This document shows positions 8,700 through 18,887 of a stretch of 64,000 nucleotides of DNA, in pieces; the first letter of the stretch is position 1, and each line of letters begins with the position of its first letter. This stretch comes from JABWBD01 sp040768665 (GTDB taxonomy: Bacteria > Planctomycetota > Planctomycetia > Pirellulales > Thermoguttaceae). The position numbers were made by a program, and so were the translations under genes. The notes under the pieces were generated by a model. It searched no databases. It was not told where the DNA came from and worked only from the letters and a program-made list of their open reading frames with translations. The DNA lies in the NCBI GenBank assembly GCA_040768665.1, contig JAXGMN010000055.1:1-64000 (forward strand). Reading direction: 5' to 3'.

Positions 8700-10310
8700 A
8701 TGCGCCGCATCGAGATCTACGACACCACGTTGCGGGACGGCTCCCAGGGAGAGGGGGTTAGCTTCTCTCTCCAGGACAAGCTCCTTTTGACAGCCCGGCT
8801 CGACAGCCTGGGCTTCGATTACATCGAGGGCGGCTACCCGGCGTCGAACGAGAAGGACTGCGAGTTTTTCCGGCGGGTCCGCGAGATGGATCTCGAGCAC
8901 GCACGCGTCTGTGCCTTCGGCATGACCCGCCGCAAGAACGCGTCGGCCGAGGAAGACCAGGGCCTTGCGTCGCTGATCGCTTCCGAAGCGAAAGTGATCA
9001 CGATCGTCGGGAAATCGTCGGCCTTCCAGGCGATCGAGGTCCTGCGAACGTCGCCCGAAGAGAACCTGGCGATGATCTCCGACAGCATCCGGTTTCTGCG
9101 GAGCGCCAACCGCGAGGTGATTTTCGATGCCGAGCACTTCTTCGACGGCTGGAAATACGACTCCGACTACTCTCTGGCTGCCTTGCGAGCCGCCGTCGAG
9201 GGCGGCGCGGGCATGGTCGTCCTTTGCGACACCAACGGGGGCAGCATGCCGGAGGAGGTAGGCTCGATCACCGCGGACGTCGTGGCGGCGCTGCGGGGCG
9301 CTGCGGTCGGCATCCACTGCCACAACGACTGCAATCTGGCCGTAGCCAACTCCCTGGCGGCCGTTGATGCCGGAGCCTCGCAGGTCCAGGGAACGATCAA
9401 TGGCTTTGGCGAGCGGTGCGGCAATGCCGATCTTATCTCGGTAATCGCGAACCTTGCGCTCAAGAAGAGCGGCTATCAGGTTCTCTTGTCGAACTCGGTC
9501 GAGTACCTGACCGAACTGTCGCGGTACGTGTACGAAATCGTCAACATGAACTACCCCACCCAGCAACCGTTCGTTGGAAAGAGCGCGTTCGCTCACAAGG
9601 GCGGAATGCACGTCAGCGGCGTCGCCCGGACCACAGCCAGCTACGAGCACATCGATCCACAACTGGTGGGCAACGAGCGGCGGGTGCTGGTGAGCGAGCT
9701 GTCGGGCCGTTCCAACATCGTGGCCGTGGCCACCCGGCACAACATCCAGCAGGATCCCAAGCTGATGGACAAGATCCTGGCCAAGGTGGTCTCCAAGGAG
9801 CATGCCGGCTACCAGTACGAGGCGGCCCAAGGGTCGTTCGACCTGTTGGTCAAGGAGTGCGCGGGGACGTTTCACCCCCATTTCGAGCGTATTAATTACC
9901 ACGTGACCGTGGAGACCGAGAAGGACAGCCAGACCACCACGGAAGCGACCGTCAAGATCCGTATCGGCGACGAAATCCGCCACGAAGTCGCCGAGGGTGA
10001 CGGGCCCATCAACGCCCTGGATGCCGCCATGCGCAAGGCGCTCAACGGCCGCTTCCCCGCCCTGGTGAACGTCAAGCTCGTCGACTATAAAGTGCGGGTA
10101 ATCAACTCGGAAGCGGCTACGGCCGCGGGCGTCCGGGTGGTCATCGAAAGCGCCGACGACGAAGAGGTCTGGGGCACGGTCGGGGTGAGCGAGAACGTTA
10201 TTGAAGCAAGCTGGATCGCCCTGGTCGACAGCTATGAATACAAGCTGTGCAAAGATGAGGAGCGGGGCCCGAAATCGGCGAAGGAGAAGGACTTTTTGTA
10301 TGCCACGTGA
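8700..10310 (+). CDS. cimA: Citramalate synthase
   Basis: 536 aa. It should condense pyruvate with acetyl-CoA to (R)-citramalate, opening the threonine-independent route to 2-oxobutyrate and isoleucine. The TIM-barrel HMGL-like domain starts at residue 4 with IYDTTLRDGSQGEGVSFS, has the metal-binding HCHND stretch and GTINGFGERCGNADL, then the linker AFAHKGGMHVSGV. The C-terminal part (about 395-520) matches the LeuA dimerisation/allosteric domain. Length and TTLRDGSQ with the GERCGNADL loop fit CimA better than LeuA, but a 2-isopropylmalate or homocitrate synthase relative cannot be excluded by eye. It overlaps valS by 11 bases and lies behind an isoleucine/valine-rich leader, which suits a branched-chain role. 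Confidence 0.85.
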   Translation: MRRIEIYDTTLRDGSQGEGVSFSLQDKLLLTARLDSLGFDYIEGGYPASNEKDCEFFRRVREMDLEHARVCAFGMTRRKNASAEEDQGLASLIASEAKVITIVGKSSAFQAIEVLRTSPEENLAMISDSIRFLRSANREVIFDAEHFFDGWKYDSDYSLAALRAAVEGGAGMVVLCDTNGGSMPEEVGSITADVVAALRGAAVGIHCHNDCNLAVANSLAAVDAGASQVQGTINGFGERCGNADLISVIANLALKKSGYQVLLSNSVEYLTELSRYVYEIVNMNYPTQQPFVGKSAFAHKGGMHVSGVARTTASYEHIDPQLVGNERRVLVSELSGRSNIVAVATRHNIQQDPKLMDKILAKVVSKEHAGYQYEAAQGSFDLLVKECAGTFHPHFERINYHVTVETEKDSQTTTEATVKIRIGDEIRHEVAEGDGPINALDAAMRKALNGRFPALVNVKLVDYKVRVINSEAATAAGVRVVIESADDEEVWGTVGVSENVIEASWIALVDSYEYKLCKDEERGPKSAKEKDFLYAT

Positions 10311-13300
10311 ACTCCCCAAACAATACGATCACGAAGCTGCGCAGGGCCGGTGGTATCGATTCTGGGAGGAGAAGGGTTACTTTCACAGCGAGCCGAATCG
10401 CAAGCGTAAGCCCTACACGATCGTCATCCCGCCGCCGAATGTCACCGGGGCCCTGCATCTGGGGCACGCTTTAAACAACACCCTGCAGGACATCCTGATT
10501 CGGCAGAAGCGAATGCAGGGATACGAGACGCTCTGGATGCCCGGCACCGACCACGCGGGCATTGCCACGCAGGCCGTCGTGGAGCGGCGGCTGCTCGCGG
10601 AGGAAAAGCAGACTCGGCACGATCTGGGGCGCGACGGCCTCGTGGCGCGGATTTGGCAGTGGAAGAACGATTACGAAGCTCGCATCCTCAGCCAACTGAA
10701 ACAACTTGGCTGTAGCTGCGACTGGCAGCGGATACGCTTTACGCTCGACTCCGTCTGCGCCCGCGCCGTTCGCCACACGTTCTTCCGCATGTTTGGCGAA
10801 CGGCTGATTTACCGCGGCAAGCGGCTGGTGAATTGGGATACGGCGCTTCAGACCGCCGTCAGCGATGACGAGGTTTTCCACGAAACGGTGCCGGGGCATT
10901 TCTGGTACTTCCGCTATCCGGTCATCGATCCGGCGCCCGGCGAACCCTCGCACGTGACGATCGCCACCACTCGCCCGGAAACGATGCTCGGCGACACAGC
11001 GGTGGCGGTCCACCCCGATCCGGCCGGCGCGTTGGACAAGATCGAGTCGGAGCTCACTGCGCGGCTGGCCGATGCACCCGCCAGGCAGAGGCCGGAGATC
11101 CAGGCCGAGATCGACGCGGTGCGCGAGCGCCGCGAAGAGATGCTTCCATCGCTGGAGCAGCTTCGCGACATGGCGCTCGCCGGGCGGCAGGTGATGCTGC
11201 CGTTGCTGAACCGGCCGATCCCGCTGGTGGCCGACACGTGGGCGAAACCCGAACTGGGCACCGGCTGTGTGAAGATCACCCCGGCGCACGATCCGAACGA
11301 CTACGAGGTCGGCCTGCGTCAGAAGCTGCCGATGCCCAACATCCTCAACCCGAACGGCACGTTGAACGAGAATGCCGGGCCGTACCAGGGGCAGAAAATC
11401 CTCGAGGCCCGCAAGAGCGTTGCGGCCGATCTTGACAAGTTGGGGCTGGTCCAGCGCGTCGAGGATCGCGAGATCGACCTGGCCCACTCCGACCGCTCGA
11501 AGACGCCGATCGAGCCCTATTTGGCCGACCAGTGGTTCGTCCGGATGGAGCGGCTTGCGGAGATGGCCATGGAGGCCGTGACGGACGGGCGCGTGACCAT
11601 CCTCCCGTCGCGTTACACCAAGGGGTATCTCGACTGGCTTGGCGAGAAGCGTGACTGGCCCATCGGCCGGCAGCTCTGGTGGGGCCACCAGATTCCGATC
11701 TGGTACTCGAAGACCGCCAGCGAGGAGGACTTGAAGTCCGCCTTTGCCGGCCGCGACGACGTGGCCTGGCAGTGGGACGACGAGCACGGCGAGTGGTGGA
11801 TCTGTTCGCGCGAAGAGGATCTTGGCGAAGACGCCGTGCCCGGACACCGCCTCGTCCGCGAGGAGGACGTGCTGGACACGTGGTTCAGCTCCGCGCTCTG
11901 GCCCCACTCCACACTCGGCTGGCCGGACGTGACCGAGGAGTTGAAGTACTACTACCCGACGAACGTGCTGATCACCAGCCGGGACATCATCACGCTGTGG
12001 GTCGCGCGGATGGTGCTCACGGGGCTGTTCAACGTCGGGGAGATCCCCTTCCACGAGGTCTTCATTCATCCGAAGATTCTCGACGCGTATGGGGAGGGCA
12101 TGTCGAAGTCGAAGGGCAACGGCGTCGATCCGGTGGACGTGATGGAGAAGTTCGGCGCGGACTCGTTGCGATTCGGCCTGGCGTATCTGACGACGGAGAC
12201 GCAGGACATCCGCATGCCGGTCGAATTCGAATGCCCGCACTGCAAGGCGCTGATCGAGCAGACCCGCGAGAACCGCATCCTGCCGCGGATCAAGTGCTCG
12301 CAGTGCAAGGAGATCTTCGCGACACAGTGGGCGGTGAAACCCGAGGACAAGCAGTTGCCCCGGGGGGCGGTGGTCAGCGACCGGTTCGAGACCGCGCGCA
12401 ACTTCTGCAACAAGCTTTGGAACGCCTCCCGGTTCGCTCTGATGAACCTGGAGGGCTACACCCCCGGGACCGTTTCCGACGAGGAATTGACGGTCGAAGA
12501 CCGCTGGCTTCTGAGCCGGCTGGCGACGGTCGCCCAGCAGGTGACCGATTGCCTGGCCGGCTACAAGTACGCCGATGCCGCCCGGGTTCTCAAGGATTTC
12601 GCTTGGGACGAGTTCTGCAGCTTCTACGTGGAGATGGTCAAATCGCGGCTGCAGGACAACGCATCCCGCCCGCTTGCCCAGCGGGTGCTCGCGCACGCCT
12701 TGGACACCCTTTTGCGGCTGCTGCACCCGATGATTCCGTTCCTCACGGAAGAAGTCTGGCAGTTGCTGGCCGAGGTGGCTCCGAAGCGCGGGATCGACGG
12801 CGCGATCCCGGCGGCCGAAAGTGTGATGATCGCCCCCTGGCCCGAGAGCGATGCCCGCCGCCGCGATCCGCACATCGAGGATCAGTTTGCCCATTTCCAG
12901 GAAGTCCTTCGCGCGGTCCGCGAGATCCGCAGCCGCCAGAACGTGCCACCCAAGCAGGAAATCGAGTTCGCGCTGCGCTGCGACTCCGCGGTTGCCGATT
13001 TGCTCCGGCCGATGGAGCCCTACTTCCTATCGATGGCCGGCGCCCGCCCGGCAGGCTTCGGTCCCCAGATCGAGTCCCCGCCCCTGGCAGCCAGCGACAC
13101 TGCCGCCGGTTCCGAAGTCTTCGTCAACCTGGCGGGACTTATCGACGTCGATGCCGAGATCAAGAAGAAGCAGCAGGAAGTGAGCAAGCTGGACGGCATG
13201 ATCCAGGGCAAGCGCAAGAAGCTGGAGAACGAGGCATTCGTCTCCAAGGCGCCCGAGGCGGTCGTGCAGAAGGAACGCGACAGTCTTGCAGACCTCGAGC

Positions 13301-13347
13301 AGCAGCGAGCCACGGCCCTGGCCGTTCTGGAACGGCTCCGCGCCTGA
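10300..13347 (+). CDS. valS: Valyl-tRNA synthetase
   Basis: 1015 aa class I synthetase charging tRNA-Val. It shows the HIGH signature as PPPNVTGALHLGHAL near residue 48, an editing (CP1) domain with an inserted helical stretch (about 245-285), the KMSKS signature GEGMSKSKGNGVDP, an anticodon-binding domain, and a C-terminal coiled coil. An unusual zinc-ribbon-like stretch with two CxxC pairs (CPHC and CSQC) is inserted after the KMSKS loop. The ATG at 10300 lies inside the end of cimA and follows AAGGA, so the two genes are translationally coupled. Co-transcription with cimA behind the Val/Ile leader would link supply of tRNA synthetase to charging level. Confidence 0.96.
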   Translation: MPRELPKQYDHEAAQGRWYRFWEEKGYFHSEPNRKRKPYTIVIPPPNVTGALHLGHALNNTLQDILIRQKRMQGYETLWMPGTDHAGIATQAVVERRLLAEEKQTRHDLGRDGLVARIWQWKNDYEARILSQLKQLGCSCDWQRIRFTLDSVCARAVRHTFFRMFGERLIYRGKRLVNWDTALQTAVSDDEVFHETVPGHFWYFRYPVIDPAPGEPSHVTIATTRPETMLGDTAVAVHPDPAGALDKIESELTARLADAPARQRPEIQAEIDAVRERREEMLPSLEQLRDMALAGRQVMLPLLNRPIPLVADTWAKPELGTGCVKITPAHDPNDYEVGLRQKLPMPNILNPNGTLNENAGPYQGQKILEARKSVAADLDKLGLVQRVEDREIDLAHSDRSKTPIEPYLADQWFVRMERLAEMAMEAVTDGRVTILPSRYTKGYLDWLGEKRDWPIGRQLWWGHQIPIWYSKTASEEDLKSAFAGRDDVAWQWDDEHGEWWICSREEDLGEDAVPGHRLVREEDVLDTWFSSALWPHSTLGWPDVTEELKYYYPTNVLITSRDIITLWVARMVLTGLFNVGEIPFHEVFIHPKILDAYGEGMSKSKGNGVDPVDVMEKFGADSLRFGLAYLTTETQDIRMPVEFECPHCKALIEQTRENRILPRIKCSQCKEIFATQWAVKPEDKQLPRGAVVSDRFETARNFCNKLWNASRFALMNLEGYTPGTVSDEELTVEDRWLLSRLATVAQQVTDCLAGYKYADAARVLKDFAWDEFCSFYVEMVKSRLQDNASRPLAQRVLAHALDTLLRLLHPMIPFLTEEVWQLLAEVAPKRGIDGAIPAAESVMIAPWPESDARRRDPHIEDQFAHFQEVLRAVREIRSRQNVPPKQEIEFALRCDSAVADLLRPMEPYFLSMAGARPAGFGPQIESPPLAASDTAAGSEVFVNLAGLIDVDAEIKKKQQEVSKLDGMIQGKRKKLENEAFVSKAPEAVVQKERDSLADLEQQRATALAVLERLRA

Positions 13348-13357
13348 GTAGGCTTCT

Positions 13358-13510
13358 TCACGATCCGAAGTGATAGTGTTTTCGGACCGCCTTGTTGACC
13401 TTCCAGGTGCAATCGAGGCCCTGGGGGAATACGACGAGATCGCCGGGGCCGAACTCGACCGAAAAGAAATAGGCGCGCCTGCCGTCGGAGATGGGCCGCG
13501 TGCGCCTGCA
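13358..13510 (-). pseudogene. Remnant of a cupin-fold protein
   Basis: Reading the minus strand from about 13510 to the TGA at 13358 gives the C-terminal end of a cupin (DUF861-type): ...ISDGRRAYFFSVEF, GPGDLVVFPQGLDCTWKV, then VRKHYHFGS and stop. No start codon or N-terminal half is present in this frame, so the gene is a decayed fragment lying tail to tail with valS. Confidence 0.6.
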
Positions 13511-14292
13511 CGCTGGTGTGGGACGGGCGATCGGATTCGCCTCGGTTCCCCTTTATGGCATCCGCCCGATGCGGTCGGCGCGCCGATGGATTCGGTTGTA
13601 AGACAGTCACGTTTTGTTCTGCGCGAGTCCTCCTGAATCTGGGGCACGGATTGAACATTCGTTTCGCTTCGGGCGGCCCTTTCCTCCACGTCGACCAACT
13701 CAGACGTGCTGACGCGCGGGCGGCGCTGTGCGGGCATGCCGGCCGAGGCTCGGCGGTTCAGCCCGGGAACTGCATGGCGTCTGGTGCGGTATCCGTGTCG
13801 GAACGGATCGGCGGCGAAAACACGGCCTGGATGAGAGAAGCTTCTCCTGGGTTAAGAAGGGAAGTCGCAACCGACATGGGTACGAGGCCTTAAGCGTGGT
13901 CCTGACGCCGCCAGCGTGCGGGCGGCATCCGACCGTTGCGCCCCCAAATCGGCAACGGCCGGCGCCGCCGGCGGTAGACTCTCACCGCGCTCGCACAGAC
14001 CTCGCTGACGGAGAGAACACGGCGCGCGGCCACCTTCGCCACTTCACTCAATCTCGCGTCGTTGTTCTCCGGACAGGAGCATATACACGACGCGAGAACA
14101 AAGTCAAAAAACAAATCTCAAGATTTCGCAAACGCATGCCGAGTTGCCGAGGCTAACTCGATGCAGCGAAAGACACTGGATACCAAAAAGAATTTTTTCG
14201 GCGCCGGCAAACGCGCAGTATCAAGGTTTTGCTCACCGGGAAAGACTCGCGTGTCTCGAAAAGTGGTTTCCCAATCACACTTTCGCTGAGCG
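13511..14292. other. Long intergenic region
   Basis: About 780 bases after the cupin remnant. Open frames exist on both strands but their translations are arginine/proline-rich with no family resemblance and no ribosome site. A GC palindrome (GCCGGCGCCGCCGGC) lies near 13960. I see no RNA gene. Confidence 0.4.
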
Positions 14293-14679
14293 TCAACAAC
14301 CGCGAAGCCGACGATGGATAACACCGAGCTGATTGAGCGTGTCGATCAGGTCGGTTTTGGCGAATGGCTTGACGACGAAGTCCGCGGCGCCGGCCCGCAA
14401 GGCTTCCATGAGGACCTTCTTCTGGTCCAAAGCACTGACGACGACGACCTTGGCCTCGGGATCGATTTGCCGAATGCCTCGCAGCGCATGCAGGCCGCCG
14501 TAGCCGGGCATAACCAGATCCAGCGTGCAGGCGGCGGGCCGCAGCTCTCGAAAGCGTTCGATCGCCGTTTGGCCGTCTGCGGCTTCGCCGACGACCTGCC
14601 AACCGGCCGCAGCGGCAATGTCCTTGATCATTTCGCGGATAATAACGGCGTCGTCGGTGATCAGCAGTGTCTTCGTCAT
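14293..14679 (-). CDS. cheY: CheY-like single-domain response regulator
   Basis: 128 aa receiver domain. It has the acidic pair in TDDA, phosphoacceptor Asp in CTLDLVMP (about residue 54), Ser/Ala in VVSAL and Lys in VVKPF. There is no output domain. It is the last gene of a minus-strand chemotaxis run, 21 bases after cheD, so it probably receives phosphate from the CheA encoded upstream and acts at the flagellar switch or as a phosphate sink. Confidence 0.9.
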   Translation of the reverse strand: MTKTLLITDDAVIIREMIKDIAAAAGWQVVGEAADGQTAIERFRELRPAACTLDLVMPGYGGLHALRGIRQIDPEAKVVVVSALDQKKVLMEALRAGAADFVVKPFAKTDLIDTLNQLGVIHRRLRGC

Positions 14680-14700
14680 GGCTGGATGCCCTCGGCGTGA

Positions 14701-15192
14701 TTAGATGGAAATGGCCGGATATCCGGCAATCTGAACCAGCACGTTGCCGGTTTCGCTGTCGAGCGTTACCCGCCGTCCCTTGGTCCCGCCCACGTGCGCG
14801 GCCGCCAGGCGGATCCCGGCCTCGCCAAGCAAGCGTCTCGCGGCCTCCACGTTGGCATCGCCGATCTGCAGCGGCCCGGAGGCGCCGAACATGCAGGCGC
14901 CGCCGGTGAGCCTGGCCACGAGGGCGTTGCGGTTGGCGCCGAGTTGCTCGAGTTGACGGATCATGTACGGGACGGCCGTGTCGGCAAATTTTCCGGGCGT
15001 GCCCGATCGTCCGGCCGAATCGGGGAGAACGACGTGCGCAAGGCAGCCCAGGTGCAGGCGAGGGTGATATAGTGCGACACCGACGCACGACCCCAGCACT
15101 GCCGTGAGTCTTCCCGGGCGACGGGCAAAGAGGATCTGCCCCATCCCGACCGATTGCTGGTCCGCTCGATCCACCGCCGTACAGCAAGCCAT
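14701..15192 (-). CDS. cheD: Chemoreceptor glutamine deamidase CheD
   Basis: 163 aa. CheD deamidates glutamines of chemoreceptors and partners CheC. The catalytic Cys is in VLGSCVGVALY (about residue 35) and the His in LAHVVLP; TGGACMFG and NVEAARRLLGEAGI are also family-like. The start at 15192 has AGAGAG upstream; the open frame runs further but without family sequence. It lies between cheC and cheY, in line with CheC-CheD pairing. Confidence 0.9.
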   Translation of the reverse strand: MACCTAVDRADQQSVGMGQILFARRPGRLTAVLGSCVGVALYHPRLHLGCLAHVVLPDSAGRSGTPGKFADTAVPYMIRQLEQLGANRNALVARLTGGACMFGASGPLQIGDANVEAARRLLGEAGIRLAAAHVGGTKGRRVTLDSETGNVLVQIAGYPAISI

Positions 15193-15236
15193 GCTTGATC
15201 TCTCTTGCGTATGAGGGCTCGTTTCGACAGGCTCCG

Positions 15237-15854
15237 TCAGACGGAGCAATGGAAGGCTTCTTCCATCGCTCGCCGCAGTGCATCGGTCGGAACGAAGATC
15301 ACCCGCCAACTCAACTCCTCGCTTTGCCGGCGGAAGCCGGTGCGACAGACGAGCACGCGATCGCAGGTAATCGCCTGCGCCAGAAGCGCCTGTTGGAGCA
15401 CGCTGGCCGCGTAGTCCTGGATAAAGTAGGGGGCCGAGGGGACGAGTTCCGAGTTGATCAGCCGCGTCAGGGCGTTGATGTACGCGCAGCCGAGGATGTT
15501 GCCCGTCTCGGTCAATGCGGACTTCTCGATTTCGCTCCACTCGGCGGTCGTGCCCACCGGTCTGCCGAGGAGCGACGCGGCGAGTTGGCGGCCGTTATCC
15601 TCGTCAAACGTGAGGATCATTTCCCCGCCGATCTCGCCCTCGAGACTGAGGACGACCATCGTCAGCAGGTCGTCGCCCAGGTTCAACTCGGTTGTGGCGT
15701 CTTCCAACGGGATCTCGCGGACCTCGTCGAGGGTGAGCGTGATGAGGCCTGCCGTCCAGCGGCACATTGCGGCCGAGGCGTCGTGCGTGGCCGATGCGAA
15801 GAGCTGATGCAGCAACTCGAGTCGGGGATGTTGTTCCGAAGCCATTTCGGACAT
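15237..15854 (-). CDS. cheC: CheC-family CheY-P phosphatase
   Basis: 205 aa. The phosphatase signature is seen once clearly, in EIEKSALTETGNILGCAYINAL (Glu and Asn of the ExxxN motif around residues 113-120), and the N-terminal half carries a weaker copy. In Bacillus-type systems CheC dephosphorylates CheY-P and binds CheD; both partners are adjacent here. It begins 9 bases after the stop of cheA. Confidence 0.85.
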   Translation of the reverse strand: MSEMASEQHPRLELLHQLFASATHDASAAMCRWTAGLITLTLDEVREIPLEDATTELNLGDDLLTMVVLSLEGEIGGEMILTFDEDNGRQLAASLLGRPVGTTAEWSEIEKSALTETGNILGCAYINALTRLINSELVPSAPYFIQDYAASVLQQALLAQAITCDRVLVCRTGFRRQSEELSWRVIFVPTDALRRAMEEAFHCSV

Positions 15855-15863
15855 GATGTTCTC

Positions 15864-18800
15864 CTAGCAGGCCGCCGCGGCGGCCTTGTGGGATGCCATT
15901 TCAATCAGGGCGGGAAGGTCGAGGATGAGCGAGACGCGGCCGTCGCCGAGAATGCTTGCGCCGGCGACCCCCGCCACGTTGCGGTAGTTCTCCGCCATCG
16001 ACTTGATCACGACGTCTTCCTCGCCCAGCACGCGATCGACGACCAGGCCGATCTCACGGCCGGCTTCGCCGACGATCACCAGCGTGCTCTCATCGGATCG
16101 TTCGCCGCCGCGACGGGCGCCGGTGCAGGTCCAAGCAAACACCTCGCCCAAATTGACCATGGAGATAACGCGTCCGCGGACGCGTGCCGCCCACCGGCCG
16201 TGGACCGTGGAGCGGTCGGCTGGTCCGACGGAGACAATCTCCGCCACCGATTCGATCGGCATGGCGAAGACATCGCCTTCGATTTCGACCATCAGGCTCG
16301 GCAGGATGGCCAGGGTAAGCGGAAGTTTGATCGTGATCGTGGTTGCTGCACCGGGCGTGCTGTCGAGTTCGATCGTGCCGTTGATTTCCTCGATTTTCGA
16401 CTTGACGATGTCCATGCCCATGCCGCGGCCGGAGACTTCGGTCACCTTCTCGGCGGTGCTCAGGCCCGGCTCCCAGATGAGCTGGTAGATCTGCTGGCGC
16501 GACATCTTCTCGGCATCGGCCGGCGAGACAATCCCTTTTTCGAGCGCTTTCTGCAGGATCCGATCGGGATCCAGCCCTTTGCCGTCGTCGGTGACCTGGA
16601 TCATGATGCAGTTGCCGCGGTGGAATGCATTCAGGGTGATGGTGCCTTCGGGCGGCTTGCCGGCGGCGGTCCGGACTGCCGGCACCTCGATCCCGTGGTC
16701 GGCCGAGTTGCGGACCATGTGAATCAGCGGATCGCCCAGCTCGTCGATCATCCGCTTGTCGAGTTCGGTCTTTTCTCCCTGGATGACCAGGCGGACGCTC
16801 TTGCCGTTGGTGCGGGTGATATCGCGAACGACGCGTTTGAACCTCGCGAAGAGCGGCCCGATAGGGACCATGCGGGTGTCCATCACGCTCTGCTGGATGC
16901 CGTCGGTGACGCGGTCCAACTGGTGGATGGCCTCCCCAAGGTCGTTCACCGCACCGCGCACGCGGGTGAGCAGCTCCAGATCGCGGCGGACGGCTTCCAG
17001 GTCGTTCTTAAGCCGCCGTGCCTGGATCCGCGCGCCGTCGAGTTCGGCTTGGGCGCGGTCCCGGTCAGAAGGAGCGGCGCTAATCTTTTCAAGCGTCCGG
17101 AACACGTCGTTCAAAACGAGCGACGACTGCCTGTTGGAGAGCGTTGTCTTCAATCCTTCACAAATCTGGGCGAACCGGGCCCTGTTGATCACGAGCTGGC
17201 CCGCCAGGTTCATCAGGTGATCGAGCCGCTCGATGTCGACGCGCAGTGTCTCGGTCGGTTTGCCGTTCGCATCGGATCCTCGCGATCGGGATGCATCGGC
17301 CTGGCGGCAAAGGCCGCCGGCAACCGTCGTTGGATCCACCGATACGGCCTTTTCGGCGGGAATACCGGCTGCCGCAGCCGGCGGCGCCAGCGGGTCCGGC
17401 GGTTGAACGACGGCTTCGGGCGGTGCCGGCTGAGGAGCCGTATTCACCGGTTCGACGAGTACGCTTTCGACCCCGCCGATCCTCAAGTGCCCGGCCAGCC
17501 AGCCCGGCGGCTTCTCCGTCGCCACGCCGAACAGCACTCGGTCGAGTTCTTCGACGTCATCGAGATGCTCCGGCGGGGGCTCGAAAAGACAGACGTCACC
17601 GAAGCTGCTCAGTTTCTCGTAGATCAACAGGGCCTTGAGTCCCGCCAGCGCCAGGTGCGGGCGGAAGACAACCATCCCGGCGCAGGCGTTGGCTCCTTCG
17701 GGAGCTTGCGCGGCAACGGTCCGCAAGAATGCGTCGGAAAGCTCCGGCGCAACGGCGGCGGCAGGCGATGGTTCGGCGACGCGATCGGGGGCCGAGGTTG
17801 GGAGACAGGGCGTCGGAACACTTGTCTCCGGGCGCCCCCGCGCGGCGAGGAGCTCGCGAGCGAACTGGGCAAACTGGTCGCGGCGCGGGTTGCCCGTGCG
17901 GAGGCATTCGACGTATTGACGCAATCCGTCGGTCGAACGGAGCATGGCGTCGGTCACTTCCGCCGACAGCGTGCCACCGGTTTTTAGGATGTCTTCGAGC
18001 AGGTCTTCCATCAGGTGCGCGAGCTTGGCGGCCCGATTCAGACCGACCGATGCCGCCGAGCCTTTGATCCGGTGCGACATGAGCAGGAGTTTTTCCATGG
18101 CCTCCCGGCTGCCGCCTCCTTCCAACGCCACCAGCGTCTCGGTCAGTTCATCCAGCGAAACCTCGGTCTCGTCGATGAAGATCGCCAGATACTTGTCGCA
18201 GATCTCGGTTTCGTCGGTGAGCCCCTCGAACTGATCAAGCTCGACCGGCGTTTCCGCCGCCAGGTCCCGTCGTTGCGGGGCGGGCCGGGGCTGCTCGGAC
18301 GCAGTATCGGCGGATTGCGACAGTTCCGTGGCAGCTTCCTTTGTGCTCGTTTCGACACCCGGCGACGGGGCCGCGGCGGATTCGGTCTTGGCCGCCTCGA
18401 AGACTCGCTCCGCGTCGGCCTGGCTCGACGGCCCGCGCGCCACGCCGGCCGACTCCAGGAGCCGGGCGATCCCTTCTGCAACCGATTCGCACTCCACCGG
18501 CTCGGCGGCGGTGTCCTTGAGGCCTTCGATGAGTCCGCCCAAGCGGTCGATCGCCTGGAAAACGAGATCGACGACCTGGCTGGTGACGGTCAATTCGTCT
18601 CTGCGAGCGGCATCGAACACGTTTTCTACGCGATGGGTAAGCGTGTTGATATCCTTGAGCCCCAGCATGGCCGAGAGGCCCTTGAGGCTGTGGGCCGAGC
18701 GGAACATCTCGTTCATCAGGTCGTCGTTGCATCGCTGGTGATGATCGTCGCCCAGCGATCGGACCCACTCGTCGAGCTGCAGCATGTTCTCGTTGAGCCG

Positions 18801-18887
18801 GTCCAGCAACTGGCCCGACTCGTCGAGGAAGTCTCCCAGCAGACTTTCAAAGAAATCGTCGTGTGCGACGGCGTCCGTTTCACTCAT
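15864..18887 (-). CDS. cheA: Chemotaxis histidine kinase CheA with two HPt domains
   Basis: 1007 aa. Two histidine phosphotransfer domains are visible: His66 in FRSAHSLKG and His272 in LMSHRIKGSAASVG, separated by an alanine/proline-rich linker. A P2-like region (about 400-500), the dimerisation domain, the ATPase domain with the N-box HMVRNSADHGIE and GRGMGMDIVK, and a C-terminal CheW-like domain follow. A typical CheA has about 650 residues and one HPt. The start at 18887 follows a GGAG; an upstream ATG at 18926 is possible. It phosphorylates CheY after signals from chemoreceptors, none of which are encoded here. Confidence 0.95.
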   Translation of the reverse strand: MSETDAVAHDDFFESLLGDFLDESGQLLDRLNENMLQLDEWVRSLGDDHHQRCNDDLMNEMFRSAHSLKGLSAMLGLKDINTLTHRVENVFDAARRDELTVTSQVVDLVFQAIDRLGGLIEGLKDTAAEPVECESVAEGIARLLESAGVARGPSSQADAERVFEAAKTESAAAPSPGVETSTKEAATELSQSADTASEQPRPAPQRRDLAAETPVELDQFEGLTDETEICDKYLAIFIDETEVSLDELTETLVALEGGGSREAMEKLLLMSHRIKGSAASVGLNRAAKLAHLMEDLLEDILKTGGTLSAEVTDAMLRSTDGLRQYVECLRTGNPRRDQFAQFARELLAARGRPETSVPTPCLPTSAPDRVAEPSPAAAVAPELSDAFLRTVAAQAPEGANACAGMVVFRPHLALAGLKALLIYEKLSSFGDVCLFEPPPEHLDDVEELDRVLFGVATEKPPGWLAGHLRIGGVESVLVEPVNTAPQPAPPEAVVQPPDPLAPPAAAAGIPAEKAVSVDPTTVAGGLCRQADASRSRGSDANGKPTETLRVDIERLDHLMNLAGQLVINRARFAQICEGLKTTLSNRQSSLVLNDVFRTLEKISAAPSDRDRAQAELDGARIQARRLKNDLEAVRRDLELLTRVRGAVNDLGEAIHQLDRVTDGIQQSVMDTRMVPIGPLFARFKRVVRDITRTNGKSVRLVIQGEKTELDKRMIDELGDPLIHMVRNSADHGIEVPAVRTAAGKPPEGTITLNAFHRGNCIMIQVTDDGKGLDPDRILQKALEKGIVSPADAEKMSRQQIYQLIWEPGLSTAEKVTEVSGRGMGMDIVKSKIEEINGTIELDSTPGAATTITIKLPLTLAILPSLMVEIEGDVFAMPIESVAEIVSVGPADRSTVHGRWAARVRGRVISMVNLGEVFAWTCTGARRGGERSDESTLVIVGEAGREIGLVVDRVLGEEDVVIKSMAENYRNVAGVAGASILGDGRVSLILDLPALIEMASHKAAAAAC

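Noticed and set aside
10471..12894. 807-codon minus-strand open frame opposite valS
   Set aside because: ValS motifs on the plus strand account for the region; no ribosome site or family resemblance on the minus strand.
13728..14156. 142-codon plus-strand open frame in the long gap after valS
   Set aside because: Arginine-rich translation, no ribosome site, no family resemblance.
15195..17987. 930-codon plus-strand open frame opposite cheC and cheA
   Set aside because: Antisense shadow: the minus strand has clear CheA and CheC motifs, and the plus translation shows none.
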